Below are positions 26,209 through 34,283 of a stretch of DNA of 64,000 bases, in pieces. Positions within the stretch are counted from its first letter, which is position 1, and every line of letters starts with the position of its first letter. The DNA comes from Sabellastarte sp. h YS-2021 (Eukaryota > Annelida > Polychaeta > Sabellida > Sabellidae). Below the pieces are notes generated by a model. It ran no database searches. It was not told the origin of the DNA and saw only the letters and a program-made list of their open reading frames with translations. Both the position numbers and the translations under genes were made by a program. The stretch spans positions 63,904,255-63,968,254 of the forward strand of contig OZ024933.1 of NCBI GenBank assembly GCA_964017235.1. Reading direction: 5' to 3'.

Positions 26209-27993
26209 ATGGATTCACCAGGACAAAGGCGGGGATCGTGCGGCCATAAGATGGCTGGATTTGATATGCATGAGAAGTGTGCTCGTTGTCGAGACAAAGG
26301 TCTGGGTAAAGATCCCTGCATTGTGGGAGGTGCGATATGCAAGATTTGTGACAATTTTACAGCAATTCAACGTGATATGCTGGCCACTCCACAGTATCAA
26401 ATTCGCAAGGACAAGAAAGCGGGTTTGCTAGTGTCACCACGAGATGTAACTGTGCTGTCTCCAGTTAATTCTTCTCAACAGCCAGCTAGTACTGCGCATG
26501 CTCAGCAGACGATTTCTGAAGATGACAGTGCGCATGCGCAGGACCTCCCTGGGGGTAGCGATAATGTGAGTTCTTCAGATTTTGTTTCCAAACAAGATTT
26601 TGACAAATTAAGTGACCAGTTAGATGAGAAATTCTCTCGTTTTGAAGCACTCTTATCAAGAGGCAATATATTTGCTACCCCCAAAGTACCGGTTCAGGTT
26701 TCAAACCCACCGGTTTCTGATCAGCCATTCATAGATCCTGCCTCTGCCCGAACCACCGGTCCGGTGCGGTTTCCGGCAGTACAGGCTAGTACAGGATCAG
26801 ATGGCAAGAAAGATTCAAAGAAGAAGCACAAGTCTTCTCATCATAAATCTTCCAAAGCAAAACCGGTTCCGGTTGAGGAAAATACCGGTCCGGTACAGAA
26901 AAAGCCCTCTGACACTGCACTTCAACAATCTAAACCGGTACCGGTCGGGGAGATGACCGGTCCGGTCAGGGCATACCAAACTGGCACCTTTGTACCTAAG
27001 GAACCGGTTCCGGTTGTGGATGGATCTTTTACCGGTCCGGAACCGGCTGCACCGGCTGGGGAGCCGTTTATTAGAAACCTTGCTTCTGCTGGTGGCTCAG
27101 ATGATATGTCCAATGTTGAACACCCCTTAACAGATGTTTTGGATAGCGAGGATGGTGAGCTTTCTGAATCAGACACTGATAAACCAGAAAAGAATGAAGA
27201 AATGAGTTACAGGGAAACAGTTCGTTCCATCAGGGCCTTTATGGGCTGGAACTTTATCCCAGACTTTGATTTTGAGTACAGTGACCCGGATAAGTCCAAC
27301 AATCCGTGGCGTGGAAAAAATCCGAAGACAAGTTCAAAGGTGTCAGTAGCCATGCCAGCAGACGATTGGCTCTGTCAGAAGCTGGAGAGGATTAATCTGA
27401 CTGTAGCTGAGGGTTACCCTTCCCGAAGTCAAGAAGCTGGTGGTTTGCGTACTGACCAATTCATACGCACCCCTAAACCACAGGATAAATGGTATCCCAT
27501 GCATAAGTTAAAGACAGATGGTCCCCAGCGACCAGGTAGAAAGCTGTTCAACTGGCATGGTTCTGAGGCGAAACTAAATGCTCAATTCTCAAGAATTGTC
27601 AAACCAACTGCATATCTCGCAACAGGTCCCGTGTCTCGTCCCATATCGCAAGAAGTACTACGCAGATGGGAAAGGTGCGCCCGAGAGGGTACTTACACAG
27701 TGAACCATGCAGCTGGTTTCAGCAGATGCACTAGCGAGATTCAAGATCAGATGGCACATCACATAACTTTCCTACAGACTCATCTCAGTAAGGGCAAGTC
27801 AGCCAAGGAGGTGTCTGAAGCACTTAAGGAGTTAAGGGATTTATGTGCTTTCCACCAGAATGTATCTGTCTCTCTTGGGACAGCTCTACAGCACCTGCAG
27901 CCTTTTTGTGCAGCTGGGGAACTTCATTCTGATGCGTCGGGACTCCTATGTAGATCATGTTCGTCCCGGTATGAAGATGGACACTTGGAATGA
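26209..27993 (+). CDS. gag: Gag-like protein of DIRS A (594 aa, frameshifted before its natural end)
   Basis: ORF1 of the element. The ATG at 26209 follows the CpG-rich left terminus. The N-terminus carries C11-x-H13-x7-H21-x2-C24-x2-C27-x9-C37-x6-C44-x2-C47, a likely zinc-binding module with identical spacing in the B-family Gags. Residues about 155-290 are low-complexity, rich in PVPV and TGPV encoded by repeated ACCGGT. The region from about residue 330 on (YRETVRSIRAFMGWNF, then AFHQNVSVSLGTALQHL) matches the globular Gag part seen in B3. After residue about 564 the frame becomes unrelated and stops at 27991. The proper continuation lies in the next frame from about 27902. Presumed role: nucleoprotein packaging element RNA. 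Confidence 0.85.
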   Translation: MDSPGQRRGSCGHKMAGFDMHEKCARCRDKGLGKDPCIVGGAICKICDNFTAIQRDMLATPQYQIRKDKKAGLLVSPRDVTVLSPVNSSQQPASTAHAQQTISEDDSAHAQDLPGGSDNVSSSDFVSKQDFDKLSDQLDEKFSRFEALLSRGNIFATPKVPVQVSNPPVSDQPFIDPASARTTGPVRFPAVQASTGSDGKKDSKKKHKSSHHKSSKAKPVPVEENTGPVQKKPSDTALQQSKPVPVGEMTGPVRAYQTGTFVPKEPVPVVDGSFTGPEPAAPAGEPFIRNLASAGGSDDMSNVEHPLTDVLDSEDGELSESDTDKPEKNEEMSYRETVRSIRAFMGWNFIPDFDFEYSDPDKSNNPWRGKNPKTSSKVSVAMPADDWLCQKLERINLTVAEGYPSRSQEAGGLRTDQFIRTPKPQDKWYPMHKLKTDGPQRPGRKLFNWHGSEAKLNAQFSRIVKPTAYLATGPVSRPISQEVLRRWERCAREGTYTVNHAAGFSRCTSEIQDQMAHHITFLQTHLSKGKSAKEVSEALKELRDLCAFHQNVSVSLGTALQHLQPFCAAGELHSDASGLLCRSCSSRYEDGHLE

Positions 27994-28303
27994 ACTGAGG
28001 AATGCTGCTCTTTTTGGATATGGGTTATTTCCCGACGCGGCCTTGAATGTCGCGGAACAAGATATCAACAAGTTTGAGACACAACATGTGTCGGTCCAGT
28101 CTCGAGTTGGTCCCCAGCACCAACAGAAGACCAAGTATCGCTATAAACCGTATGAGAAGAAGGAGGCTAAGACCATGGTTCAGCCGTCATCTGCTCCTCA
28201 ACAACCTTGGCGACAGTTTGGGTCACGAGGTCGTGGCCGTGGGCGTGGTTCTACTAACCACCGTTTTTCCAAGTATGCCCGGGGTGGCAAAAATTATAAA
28301 TGA
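27845..28303 (+). CDS. gag: Gag C-terminal part of DIRS A in the shifted frame
   Basis: The sequence from about 27902 (LFVQLGNFILMRRDSYV) continues the Gag fold interrupted in the upstream frame. It ends with an Arg/Gly-rich, basic tail (GSRGRGRGRGSTNHRFSK) typical of RNA-binding Gag C-termini. The shift relative to the upstream frame lies near CAGCCTTTTTG (27898-27908), next to a five-T run. It could be a disabling indel, a sequencing error or a programmed shift. I favour a simple indel because the flanking region has no evident signals. The upstream ATG at 27845 is incidental. Confidence 0.75.
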   Translation: MLSTRMYLSLLGQLYSTCSLFVQLGNFILMRRDSYVDHVRPGMKMDTWNELRNAALFGYGLFPDAALNVAEQDINKFETQHVSVQSRVGPQHQQKTKYRYKPYEKKEAKTMVQPSSAPQQPWRQFGSRGRGRGRGSTNHRFSKYARGGKNYK

Positions 28304-30602
28304 CAATCATTGTACAAACCCACACAACCAAATAATTCCAAAGATAGTGGGTCAAAACATCAGCCCTCAAAACCTTTCAAAGACTGTATACTCAAGAACT
28401 GCTGTAATTCCTGTTCCTATTGTTGTCGGTCCCGGGCAGCCGCAAAAGAAAGGCCTAAGTCCCGATCTTTGTCAGACAGAAATAAAACATGTCAAAAGTG
28501 CTTCTTTTGTCTCTCCTTGTCGTTCTGTCCCTCATGTACCAAATGTCCACAGTGTTGCAGAAAATCCTCCTGTAGGATGCAGGTTGCACAGGTTCTGGGA
28601 AACGTGGCTCAGCCTGGGTTCAAATCCTCGGGTAGTCTCCATCTTGAAGGACGGTTACAACCTCCCTTTCAAGATGAGGCCCCCATTGACCAGGTGTCCT
28701 CTGATAATCAGCGGATACGCCAACCCTCGCAGAAACAAGTTTTTGAAGGAGGCGTTGCAGTCCCTGATTACAAAACAGGCCGTAGAAAAAGTAGTGGTTC
28801 GGGCTTCTCTGGCCTTTTACAACCGGCTGTTCATAGTTCCCAAACCAAACAACAAATGGCGTCCAATCTTGGATTTGAGCAAACTCAATCTTTTCCTCCA
28901 CTCGGAAACCTTCAAAATGGAAACTCCGGAGACCATCCGGCTATCCCTTCAAAAAGGCGAATGGGTCACATCGCTGGATTTCAGCGATGCCTATTTCCAC
29001 ATTCCCATCAACCCAAGGTCGAGGAAGTATCTCCGGTTTCACCTGCACGGTCAAACCTTCCAGTTCAGGGCTCTGCCGTTCGGCCTAGCGACGGCTCCTT
29101 TGGAATTCACAAAGGTGGTGAAGGAGGTGAAATTGATGGCCCAGTCCAGGGGTATAAGGATCCACCAGTACCTAGACGACTGGTTGCTTCGAGCGCCCTT
29201 TCGGGAGGCTTGTGTGAACCAAACGCGGACCCTGATGGCTCTGTGTCAGCAGTTGGGATGGTTAGTCAATTTGCAAAAGTCGGAACTTGTTCCCCAACAG
29301 GAGTTCAACTTTGTCGGTTATCATTTCGACCTCTCCAAGGGTCTAGTGAAGCCGACTCAGGAGAGGTGGCAAACCCTAACTCAAAAAATAAAGATGCTAA
29401 TGAACAGAGACCATTGTTCGGTCCGAGAGTTCATGTCTCTCATAGGTTTGTTGACAGCCACAGAGAAACAGGTGGTTTCGGGGCGCCTTCACATGAGACC
29501 GATTCAGTGGCACTTGAAGAATCACTGGCACGTGCCAGAGGTACTAGAGAAGGAGATTCCTCTTCCCAGATCTCTGTACCCTCATCTGCAGTGGTGGCTG
29601 GACGAAGACAATGTGCTCAGCGGCCAACCTCTTCATCCTCTACAACATGCTCTGCAGTTGTTTACCGACGCCTCAAACGAAGGTTGGGGCGCGCACTTAG
29701 GAGACCACACGGCAAAAGGAGTTTGGTCGGACTCAGAAAGCCAGTTGCACATAAACTTTCTCGAGCTAAAGGCGGTCCTTCTGGCCCTCAAGAAGTTCGA
29801 GCAACAGTGTTGGGGCCAGATCATTTTGATAGCCACGGACAACACAACGGTTGTCTCATACATCAACAAGGAGGGGGGTATGAGATCAGGCTCACTTTGT
29901 GCCCTCCTCTGGAGACTGCTTTCCTGGTGCAATCGCAGACAGATAGTTCTAAGGGCCAGGCACATTCCGGGAAGGCTGAATGTGATAGCAGACAAATTGT
30001 CCAGGAGCACTCAGGTTATTCAGACAGAATGGTCCCTCCTGCAGGAAGTCTTCGACCACTTATGTGCCAGGTGGCACACTCCCCGAGTGGATCTCTTTGC
30101 AACAAGGTACAATCACAAACTACCCAAGTTTGTGTCCCCAGTACCCGATCCACAGGCATGGAGAGTAGATGCTCTCAGCCTGAATTGGGAGAATATGGAT
30201 GCCTACGCGTTCCCTCCTGTGTCTCTTTTGGGCAAGGTGGTGTCCAAGATCCTAGATCAGGGAGTTCACAGGTTGGTTCTGATTGCTCCAGGGTGGCCCA
30301 ACATGCCTTGGTTCTGGGATCTAGTCAGCATGTCTGTTCAGATTCCTCTCTCCCTTCCAAACGTGGAGAACCTGCTGACCCAACCGTTCAATCAGTGTCC
30401 CCACAGAGATCTCCTAGGGCTCAACCTCCACGCCTGGCTCCTAGAGCCTCTAGCATACAGGCACAAGGATTCTCTAACGAAGTGGCAACGCGAATTGAGG
30501 CTCCTCAAAGACAATCAACCAGAGCCATCTATGAATCGAAGTGGTCCATATTTGTCGAATGGTGCGAGTCACACAAGGTGGACTTCGGGTCACCTTCTTT
30601 AA
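28047..30602 (+). CDS. pol: Reverse transcriptase-RNase H-methyltransferase-like polyprotein of DIRS A
   Basis: An 851-codon frame. The first 85 or so codons overlap gag and look non-conserved; the protein proper probably begins near 28500. RT: fingers from about residue 200, motif A LDFSDAYFHIP with D311, motif B LPFGLATAP, motif C YLDDW with D377 and D378. RNase H: TDAS D541, LELKA E573, ATDN D598 and ADKLSR D649. C-terminal region: VDLFAT at 681-686 and AYAFPP near 719-724, which I read as the Dam-like methyltransferase domain reported in DIRS elements. There are no internal stops or shifts. It makes cDNA that is thought to circularise using the internal complementary region. The recombinase frame overlaps it. 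Confidence 0.92.
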   Translation: MSRNKISTSLRHNMCRSSLELVPSTNRRPSIAINRMRRRRLRPWFSRHLLLNNLGDSLGHEVVAVGVVLLTTVFPSMPGVAKIINDNHCTNPHNQIIPKIVGQNISPQNLSKTVYSRTAVIPVPIVVGPGQPQKKGLSPDLCQTEIKHVKSASFVSPCRSVPHVPNVHSVAENPPVGCRLHRFWETWLSLGSNPRVVSILKDGYNLPFKMRPPLTRCPLIISGYANPRRNKFLKEALQSLITKQAVEKVVVRASLAFYNRLFIVPKPNNKWRPILDLSKLNLFLHSETFKMETPETIRLSLQKGEWVTSLDFSDAYFHIPINPRSRKYLRFHLHGQTFQFRALPFGLATAPLEFTKVVKEVKLMAQSRGIRIHQYLDDWLLRAPFREACVNQTRTLMALCQQLGWLVNLQKSELVPQQEFNFVGYHFDLSKGLVKPTQERWQTLTQKIKMLMNRDHCSVREFMSLIGLLTATEKQVVSGRLHMRPIQWHLKNHWHVPEVLEKEIPLPRSLYPHLQWWLDEDNVLSGQPLHPLQHALQLFTDASNEGWGAHLGDHTAKGVWSDSESQLHINFLELKAVLLALKKFEQQCWGQIILIATDNTTVVSYINKEGGMRSGSLCALLWRLLSWCNRRQIVLRARHIPGRLNVIADKLSRSTQVIQTEWSLLQEVFDHLCARWHTPRVDLFATRYNHKLPKFVSPVPDPQAWRVDALSLNWENMDAYAFPPVSLLGKVVSKILDQGVHRLVLIAPGWPNMPWFWDLVSMSVQIPLSLPNVENLLTQPFNQCPHRDLLGLNLHAWLLEPLAYRHKDSLTKWQRELRLLKDNQPEPSMNRSGPYLSNGASHTRWTSGHLL

Positions 30603-31504
30603 CTCAGGTAGCGGAATTTTTCCTATTCCTTTTCAAGGAGAAAAATCTTCAACCTAGCACCATAGATGGCTATAGAACTGCTATAGCCGACAAAATTGGT
30701 TGTGACAAGGTTAATTTTGGTAAAGACGAAAACCTTACCCGCTTGCTAGACAGTTTCCATAGAGATAAACCCAAGGGTCTTCGAGGAGTCCCTAGCTGGA
30801 ATCTGTCTCTGGTCTTGCATCAATTAACCCAGTCCCCCTTTGAACCCCTTCGAAAGGCGTCTCTGAAACATCTTACCTTCAAAACGGTGTTTCTCCTGGC
30901 TTTGGGCTCGGGCAAAAGAAGGAGTGAGATTCATGCCTGGGTACACAGGAACATTAGACATCAGGAAGATTGGGCTAATGTTTCTTTATTCCCTTCTCCT
31001 TGTTTCTTGTCCAAAAATCAGTTGGCTAAAGAAGGGCCTTCTTCAGTAGCTCCGGTAATTATTCCGGCCTTGGCCCCTACGTTGGATAAGTCTCTCAAGG
31101 AGGATAGAACCTTATGTCCAGTTCGGGCTTTGCGTTATTACCTGGACAAGACCAAAGACCTCCGTTCCGGCAAACAGTTGGTCTTTGTGTCTTTCAAGAA
31201 GAACTTCAATAAGGACATCGCTCCTGCTACGATTTCTTCTTGGATTAAACAAACCATCTTGTTGTGCTATCAATTGTCCAATGAGGATGCACAACAATTA
31301 CATCAGGTCAGAGCCCATGATGTGCGGGCCTTTGCAGCTTCTAAGGCTTTTCAAGGAGGTGTGTCCTTGGACCAGATCCTCTCAGCCTGCCACTGGAAGT
31401 CGCACAATACCTTCACCCAATTTTATTTGAAGGATGTAGCATGGGCTGATGCTGACCTGTACCATTTAGGACCAGTGGTCGCAGCCCAGCACATACGCGA
31501 GTAA
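28310..31504 (+). CDS. Tyrosine recombinase ORF of DIRS A
   Basis: A 1064-codon open frame, of which only about the last 350 codons (from about 30465) look like a real protein. The N-terminal SAM-like core-binding part runs through YESKWSIFVEWC and STIDGYRTAIADKIG. The catalytic domain has GKRRSEIH (Arg870 as box I Arg), AHDVRAF (His1003, Arg1006) and CHWKSHNTFTQFYLKD with Tyr1039 as the nucleophile. All R-H-R-Y residues are present. The first 700 codons overlap RT in another frame and are low-complexity; extensive overlap of these two frames is known in DIRS-1. It should integrate the circular DNA intermediate without target duplication, matching the clean insertion seen here. Confidence 0.9.
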   Translation: MYKPTQPNNSKDSGSKHQPSKPFKDCILKNCCNSCSYCCRSRAAAKERPKSRSLSDRNKTCQKCFFCLSLSFCPSCTKCPQCCRKSSCRMQVAQVLGNVAQPGFKSSGSLHLEGRLQPPFQDEAPIDQVSSDNQRIRQPSQKQVFEGGVAVPDYKTGRRKSSGSGFSGLLQPAVHSSQTKQQMASNLGFEQTQSFPPLGNLQNGNSGDHPAIPSKRRMGHIAGFQRCLFPHSHQPKVEEVSPVSPARSNLPVQGSAVRPSDGSFGIHKGGEGGEIDGPVQGYKDPPVPRRLVASSALSGGLCEPNADPDGSVSAVGMVSQFAKVGTCSPTGVQLCRLSFRPLQGSSEADSGEVANPNSKNKDANEQRPLFGPRVHVSHRFVDSHRETGGFGAPSHETDSVALEESLARARGTREGDSSSQISVPSSAVVAGRRQCAQRPTSSSSTTCSAVVYRRLKRRLGRALRRPHGKRSLVGLRKPVAHKLSRAKGGPSGPQEVRATVLGPDHFDSHGQHNGCLIHQQGGGYEIRLTLCPPLETAFLVQSQTDSSKGQAHSGKAECDSRQIVQEHSGYSDRMVPPAGSLRPLMCQVAHSPSGSLCNKVQSQTTQVCVPSTRSTGMESRCSQPELGEYGCLRVPSCVSFGQGGVQDPRSGSSQVGSDCSRVAQHALVLGSSQHVCSDSSLPSKRGEPADPTVQSVSPQRSPRAQPPRLAPRASSIQAQGFSNEVATRIEAPQRQSTRAIYESKWSIFVEWCESHKVDFGSPSLTQVAEFFLFLFKEKNLQPSTIDGYRTAIADKIGCDKVNFGKDENLTRLLDSFHRDKPKGLRGVPSWNLSLVLHQLTQSPFEPLRKASLKHLTFKTVFLLALGSGKRRSEIHAWVHRNIRHQEDWANVSLFPSPCFLSKNQLAKEGPSSVAPVIIPALAPTLDKSLKEDRTLCPVRALRYYLDKTKDLRSGKQLVFVSFKKNFNKDIAPATISSWIKQTILLCYQLSNEDAQQLHQVRAHDVRAFAASKAFQGGVSLDQILSACHWKSHNTFTQFYLKDVAWADADLYHLGPVVAAQHIRE

Positions 31505-31886
31505 CTGGTATCCTTGAAAGGATAACTTGTATATAGTGTAAAGCGTTTAGAAGGAGTAGTGGGTTGTTTTAGTTGGCTCCTTCTTTTTTAGTTATCTTGT
31601 TTTGTAACCCCAGCGCGCAGTTCTCAACCGGAAGGGCTGGTGTGGGGTATGAGTTATTTCTATTTTATCCTGTTCTGCTTCCTTCGGAATCCTTGGGACT
31701 GAACTCTTACCTCCTCTCTCCTATAGTCCTAGCCCAGGTGGCTCGGTAGACGGCAAAAAAGAGGGGGGGGAACCAACTATGGTGTAGGGTATGGGAAGGA
31801 TCCCTAACCCTTGGGCCGGAGGCCCAGAGTTCTGACAAGAGTCCCTGTTGAGTTTAGCTGCCCTCCATCCAATGGGTAGTTATTCT
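31505..31886 (+). other. 3' noncoding region of DIRS A with polypurine tract
   Basis: No gene is present. A purine run of A6, GA and G8 followed by AA lies at 31755-31772. A comparable purine/poly-G run occurs at the same place, downstream of the recombinase ORF, in B1 (39968-39999) and B2 (51452-51474). Its function is unknown; it might be a polypurine priming site or a G-quadruplex. Confidence 0.6.
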
Positions 31887-31983
31887 GCATCTGTCCACTA
31901 GGTAAGATATATTAACACAATAAAATGGAAAATTTAATAAGTAAATTAAATTTTTATAAGTTAATATCTTACCTAGTGGACAG
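31887..31983 (+). repeat. Internal complementary region (ICR) of DIRS A
   Basis: 31887-31925 is the reverse complement of the extreme left end (25896-25934), and 31922-31983 is the reverse complement of the extreme right end (32210-32271). The two halves overlap by four A residues. This joined complement of both termini is the hallmark used in the DIRS-1 replication model to template the missing terminal bases and bridge the ends into a circle. It defines both element ends to within a few bases. Confidence 0.95.
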
Positions 31984-32041
31984 AGGGATTCCCACCCTGC
32001 CTTCCCCGCAACAAACATTCCCAGGGGACTCAAACAGGGTG

Positions 32042-32271
32042 CAAACAAAAGGAGGAAGTACGCATGCGCGCGCACGCGCAGTGCACCGGCAGGGAGGCTA
32101 TACAGCCACCTGGCGAGTAAACAGGACACTACCGGTCCGGGCCAGAGCCCAGCTCGAGGCGTTTTTCTCTAACGTTTGGCGGGACCGGCTGTGCGCTGGA
32201 CAAATGCATCTGTCCACTAGGTAAGATATTAACTTATAAAAATTTAATTTACTTATTAAATTTTCCATTTT
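32042..32271 (-). repeat. Right inverted terminal repeat of DIRS A
   Basis: Reverse complement of the left terminal repeat from CAAACAAAAGGAGGAAG inward to CTGTCCACTAGGTAAG. The outermost 35 bp (AACTTATAAAAATTTAATTT and on to CCATTTT) do not match the left end and are represented only in the ICR. The element ends at the T run before GGTTCTCAC, where Sat-B resumes. Confidence 0.92.
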
Positions 32272-32603
32272 GGTTCTCACTATTGAGTAAATCAGTTGTA
32301 ACTTGAAAACTATTGCATTTACAGTATTTTGCTTAAATATGTTGTTCAGCTACTTTTAGGTCAGCTATAACAGAGCAAAAATTCAGACATGTAGCTCATT
32401 GCATAGCTGAGTAATAGTTACTTTGAGGTTCTCACTCTTGAGTAAATCAGTTGTAACTTGAAAATTATTACATTTAGAGTATTTTGTTAAATATGTTATT
32501 CACAGACGTTTTGGTCAGCTATAACATAGTGAAATTGCAGACCTCTATGTCATGGGATAGCTGAGCAATAGCTTCTTTCAGGTTCTCACTGTTGAGTAAA
32601 TCA
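32272..32603. repeat. Sat-B array, right flank of DIRS A
   Basis: About two Sat-B monomers (GGTTCTCACTATTGAGTAAA and onward) that continue the array broken at 25895. The array ends at GAGTAAATCATTGTATCCA, a junction also seen at 55672-55690, and runs into Sat-E. Confidence 0.9.
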
Positions 32604-33430
32604 TTGTATCCAACCTGTAGGAAATCATGGGCTGGGAATCTGTTAATATGGTCCGATTTGACCTTGGAACCCTCCTTCAAGGTCAAATGAGGATAGCCAA
32701 ACATAAAAGTGCTTATAACTTGCTTATTATTGGTCCCAGAGGTTGGAATGAAAACCAACCTATAGAAAATCATGAGCTGGGAATTTTTTGGTGTGGTCGG
32801 ATTTCACCATGGACCCCTCCTTCAAGGTCAAATGAGGATAGCCAAACTTAAAAGTGCTTATAACTCACTTATTATTGGTCCTAGAGGTTTCGAATGGAAA
32901 ACCAACCTATAGAAAATCATGGGCTGGGAATCTTTTGGTGTGGTCGGATTTGACCTTAGACCCCTCCTTCCAGGTCAAACGAAGATAGCCAAACTTAAAG
33001 TGCTTTTTACTCGCGTATTATTGGTCTTGGAGGTTTGGGATGGTAAACCAACATATAGGAAATCATGGGCTGGGATTCTTTTGGTGTGGTCAGATTTGAC
33101 CTGGGACCCCTCCTTCAAGGGCAGTTGAGGATAGCCAAACTTACAATTGCTTAGAACTCGCTTATTATTGGTCCTACAAGTTTGGGATGGTAAACAAGCT
33201 ACAGGAAATCATGGGCTGGGAATTTTTTTGTGTGGTCGGATTTGACCTTGGATCCCCTCCTTCAAGGTCAAACAAGGATAGCCAAACTTAAAAAGTGCCT
33301 ATGACTCACTTATTATTGGTCCGAGAGGTTTGGGATGGTAAACCATCCTAAATTCTTTGGCTGGGAATCTTTTGGTATGGTCAGATTTGACCTTTGGACC
33401 CCTTCTTCATGGTCGAACGAGGATATTGCA
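32604..33430. repeat. Sat-E tandem repeat, about 146 bp, six copies
   Basis: Successive TCAAGGTCA or TCCAGGTCA motifs at 32687, 32822, 32969, 33115 and 33262 give spacings of 135-147 bp. Units contain AGTGCTTATAACTCGCTTAT, GGTCCTAGAGGTTTGGGATG and AAATCATGGGCTGGGAATC. Single or partial copies recur at 52218-52345 (minus), 55861-56329 and inside the short element at 61478-61590, which links this family to Helentron-like ends. Confidence 0.92.
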
Positions 33431-33710
33431 TTTATAGTATTTCTTTAAATATTTTTAACCTACTTTTTACCCTTAAACAATTACCTTGTTACTTTATTTC
33501 ATAATACCATTTGCAGGGCACAACTTTTTTGTCCTTTTCTTCTGTCAGCTTCGAAATATCTTTCGAACATGCTGTTCAGTTACCATTTACTGTATTTCTG
33601 TACAGCCCTTTCCCTGATAATTATGCTTTCCTCTCATTATCACCATCACAAATCAAAAACATTCTGTCAGCTGACACAGTGCCCGTTCACGGGCACTCTC
33701 CTCTTGTTTT
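33431..33710 (-). mobile_element. Helentron-like terminal region with 8-bp hairpin
   Basis: Shared with 61600-61871. It has the hairpin GTGCCCGT-TC-ACGGGCAC at 33679-33696, next to the palindrome GTCAGCTGAC (33666-33675), and ends CTCTCCTCTTGTT at 33710. There this copy and the 61-kb copy diverge, so it is an element end. Read on the minus strand it is a 5' end opening AACAAGAGGAGAG. Internally it grades into Sat-E, the known plan of non-autonomous Helentrons with a tandem-repeat core. Confidence 0.7.
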
Positions 33711-33932
33711 AATACTTTAGCACTCACCTTAATATCCTTTTCGGGACGCTTTGTTTTTGCTATGCAAAAACATTATCTTTTTTTTTTGCGAGCGATCCTC
33801 TAGTTTATTTGTGACATTACATTTCAAACTAATTATAACATAACGAAACTGTAAATGTTGCTTGTACATTAAATCAATCGTTCTATCAACATTAAATGAT
33901 TACTGTGTAATATTAAGAAAATACATATACAT
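33711..33932 (-). mobile_element. Helentron 3' terminal region
   Basis: Lies downstream (minus strand) of the endonuclease remnant. On the plus strand it begins TTAATACTTTAGCACTCACC, which also begins the 61380 element. It contains the inverted repeat GTTTTTGC-TAT-GCAAAAAC near 33750-33770, a long T run, and GCGAGCGATCCTCTAGTTTA. It abuts head-to-tail the 5' end of a second element at 33710/33711. Confidence 0.7.
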
Positions 33933-34283
33933 CTATATAGATACAGAGAAGAAAATAAATTTGTGGTCACTGTAGTAAAGCGGCATTTGACTTGTTGTTA
34001 ATTTTAAACTTTCGGTTGCAAACACAAGGTCAAGAATACCACCACATATATGACTTGGTTCACTTATGTATTGCTTCAAAGAATACCTCTGCAAAAGTGA
34101 TGTAGCTTTATTAAGATTATATAAATCAAAGTTAAAGTCACCACAAATGATTATCTCATACATCTCTTCTTTCAGTTGCCCTATAAGCTTTTTAACTTCT
34201 TCCAAAAAAGTTTTTATGCTGTCTTTAGGAGATCTGTAAACAGTCACTAGAGCAAAGATTACTTCATTCGCTTCGATTATCAC
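33933..34283 (-). pseudogene. Helentron endonuclease domain, C-terminal half (116 codons)
   Basis: Matches the second half of an exonuclease-endonuclease-phosphatase (AP-like/CR1-like) domain: VYRSP near residue 16, CGDFN with D49 and N51, LDLVFAT, and the terminal SDH motif with D106 and H107. The upstream half lies in another frame (34264-34833), so the gene is frameshifted at about 34265-34285. Helentrons are known to carry such a domain fused behind the helicase; that is the reading here. It is followed by the element's 3' end. Confidence 0.82.

Larger units (their letters stand above)
25896..32271 (+). mobile_element. DIRS-type tyrosine-recombinase retrotransposon, family A (nearly complete)
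   Basis: A 6.4-kb element with the defining DIRS parts: inverted terminal repeats (25896-26099 and 32042-32271), a gag frame, an RT/RNase H frame with a methyltransferase-like tail, a tyrosine recombinase frame and an internal complementary region (31887-31983). It sits inside Sat-B. The paralogous uninterrupted site is visible at 55341-55352, and no target-site duplication is seen beyond shared T residues, as expected for recombinase-mediated insertion. The two terminal repeats differ at about two positions in roughly 185 bp, so insertion looks fairly recent. The only visible lesion is a frameshift in gag near 27900. Confidence 0.95.

Noticed and set aside
26529-26540. NRF-1-type palindrome TGCGCATGCGCA in gag as an internal promoter
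   Set aside because: A single site within coding sequence rich in GCGCATG. There is no supporting promoter context, so it was not listed as a regulatory feature.
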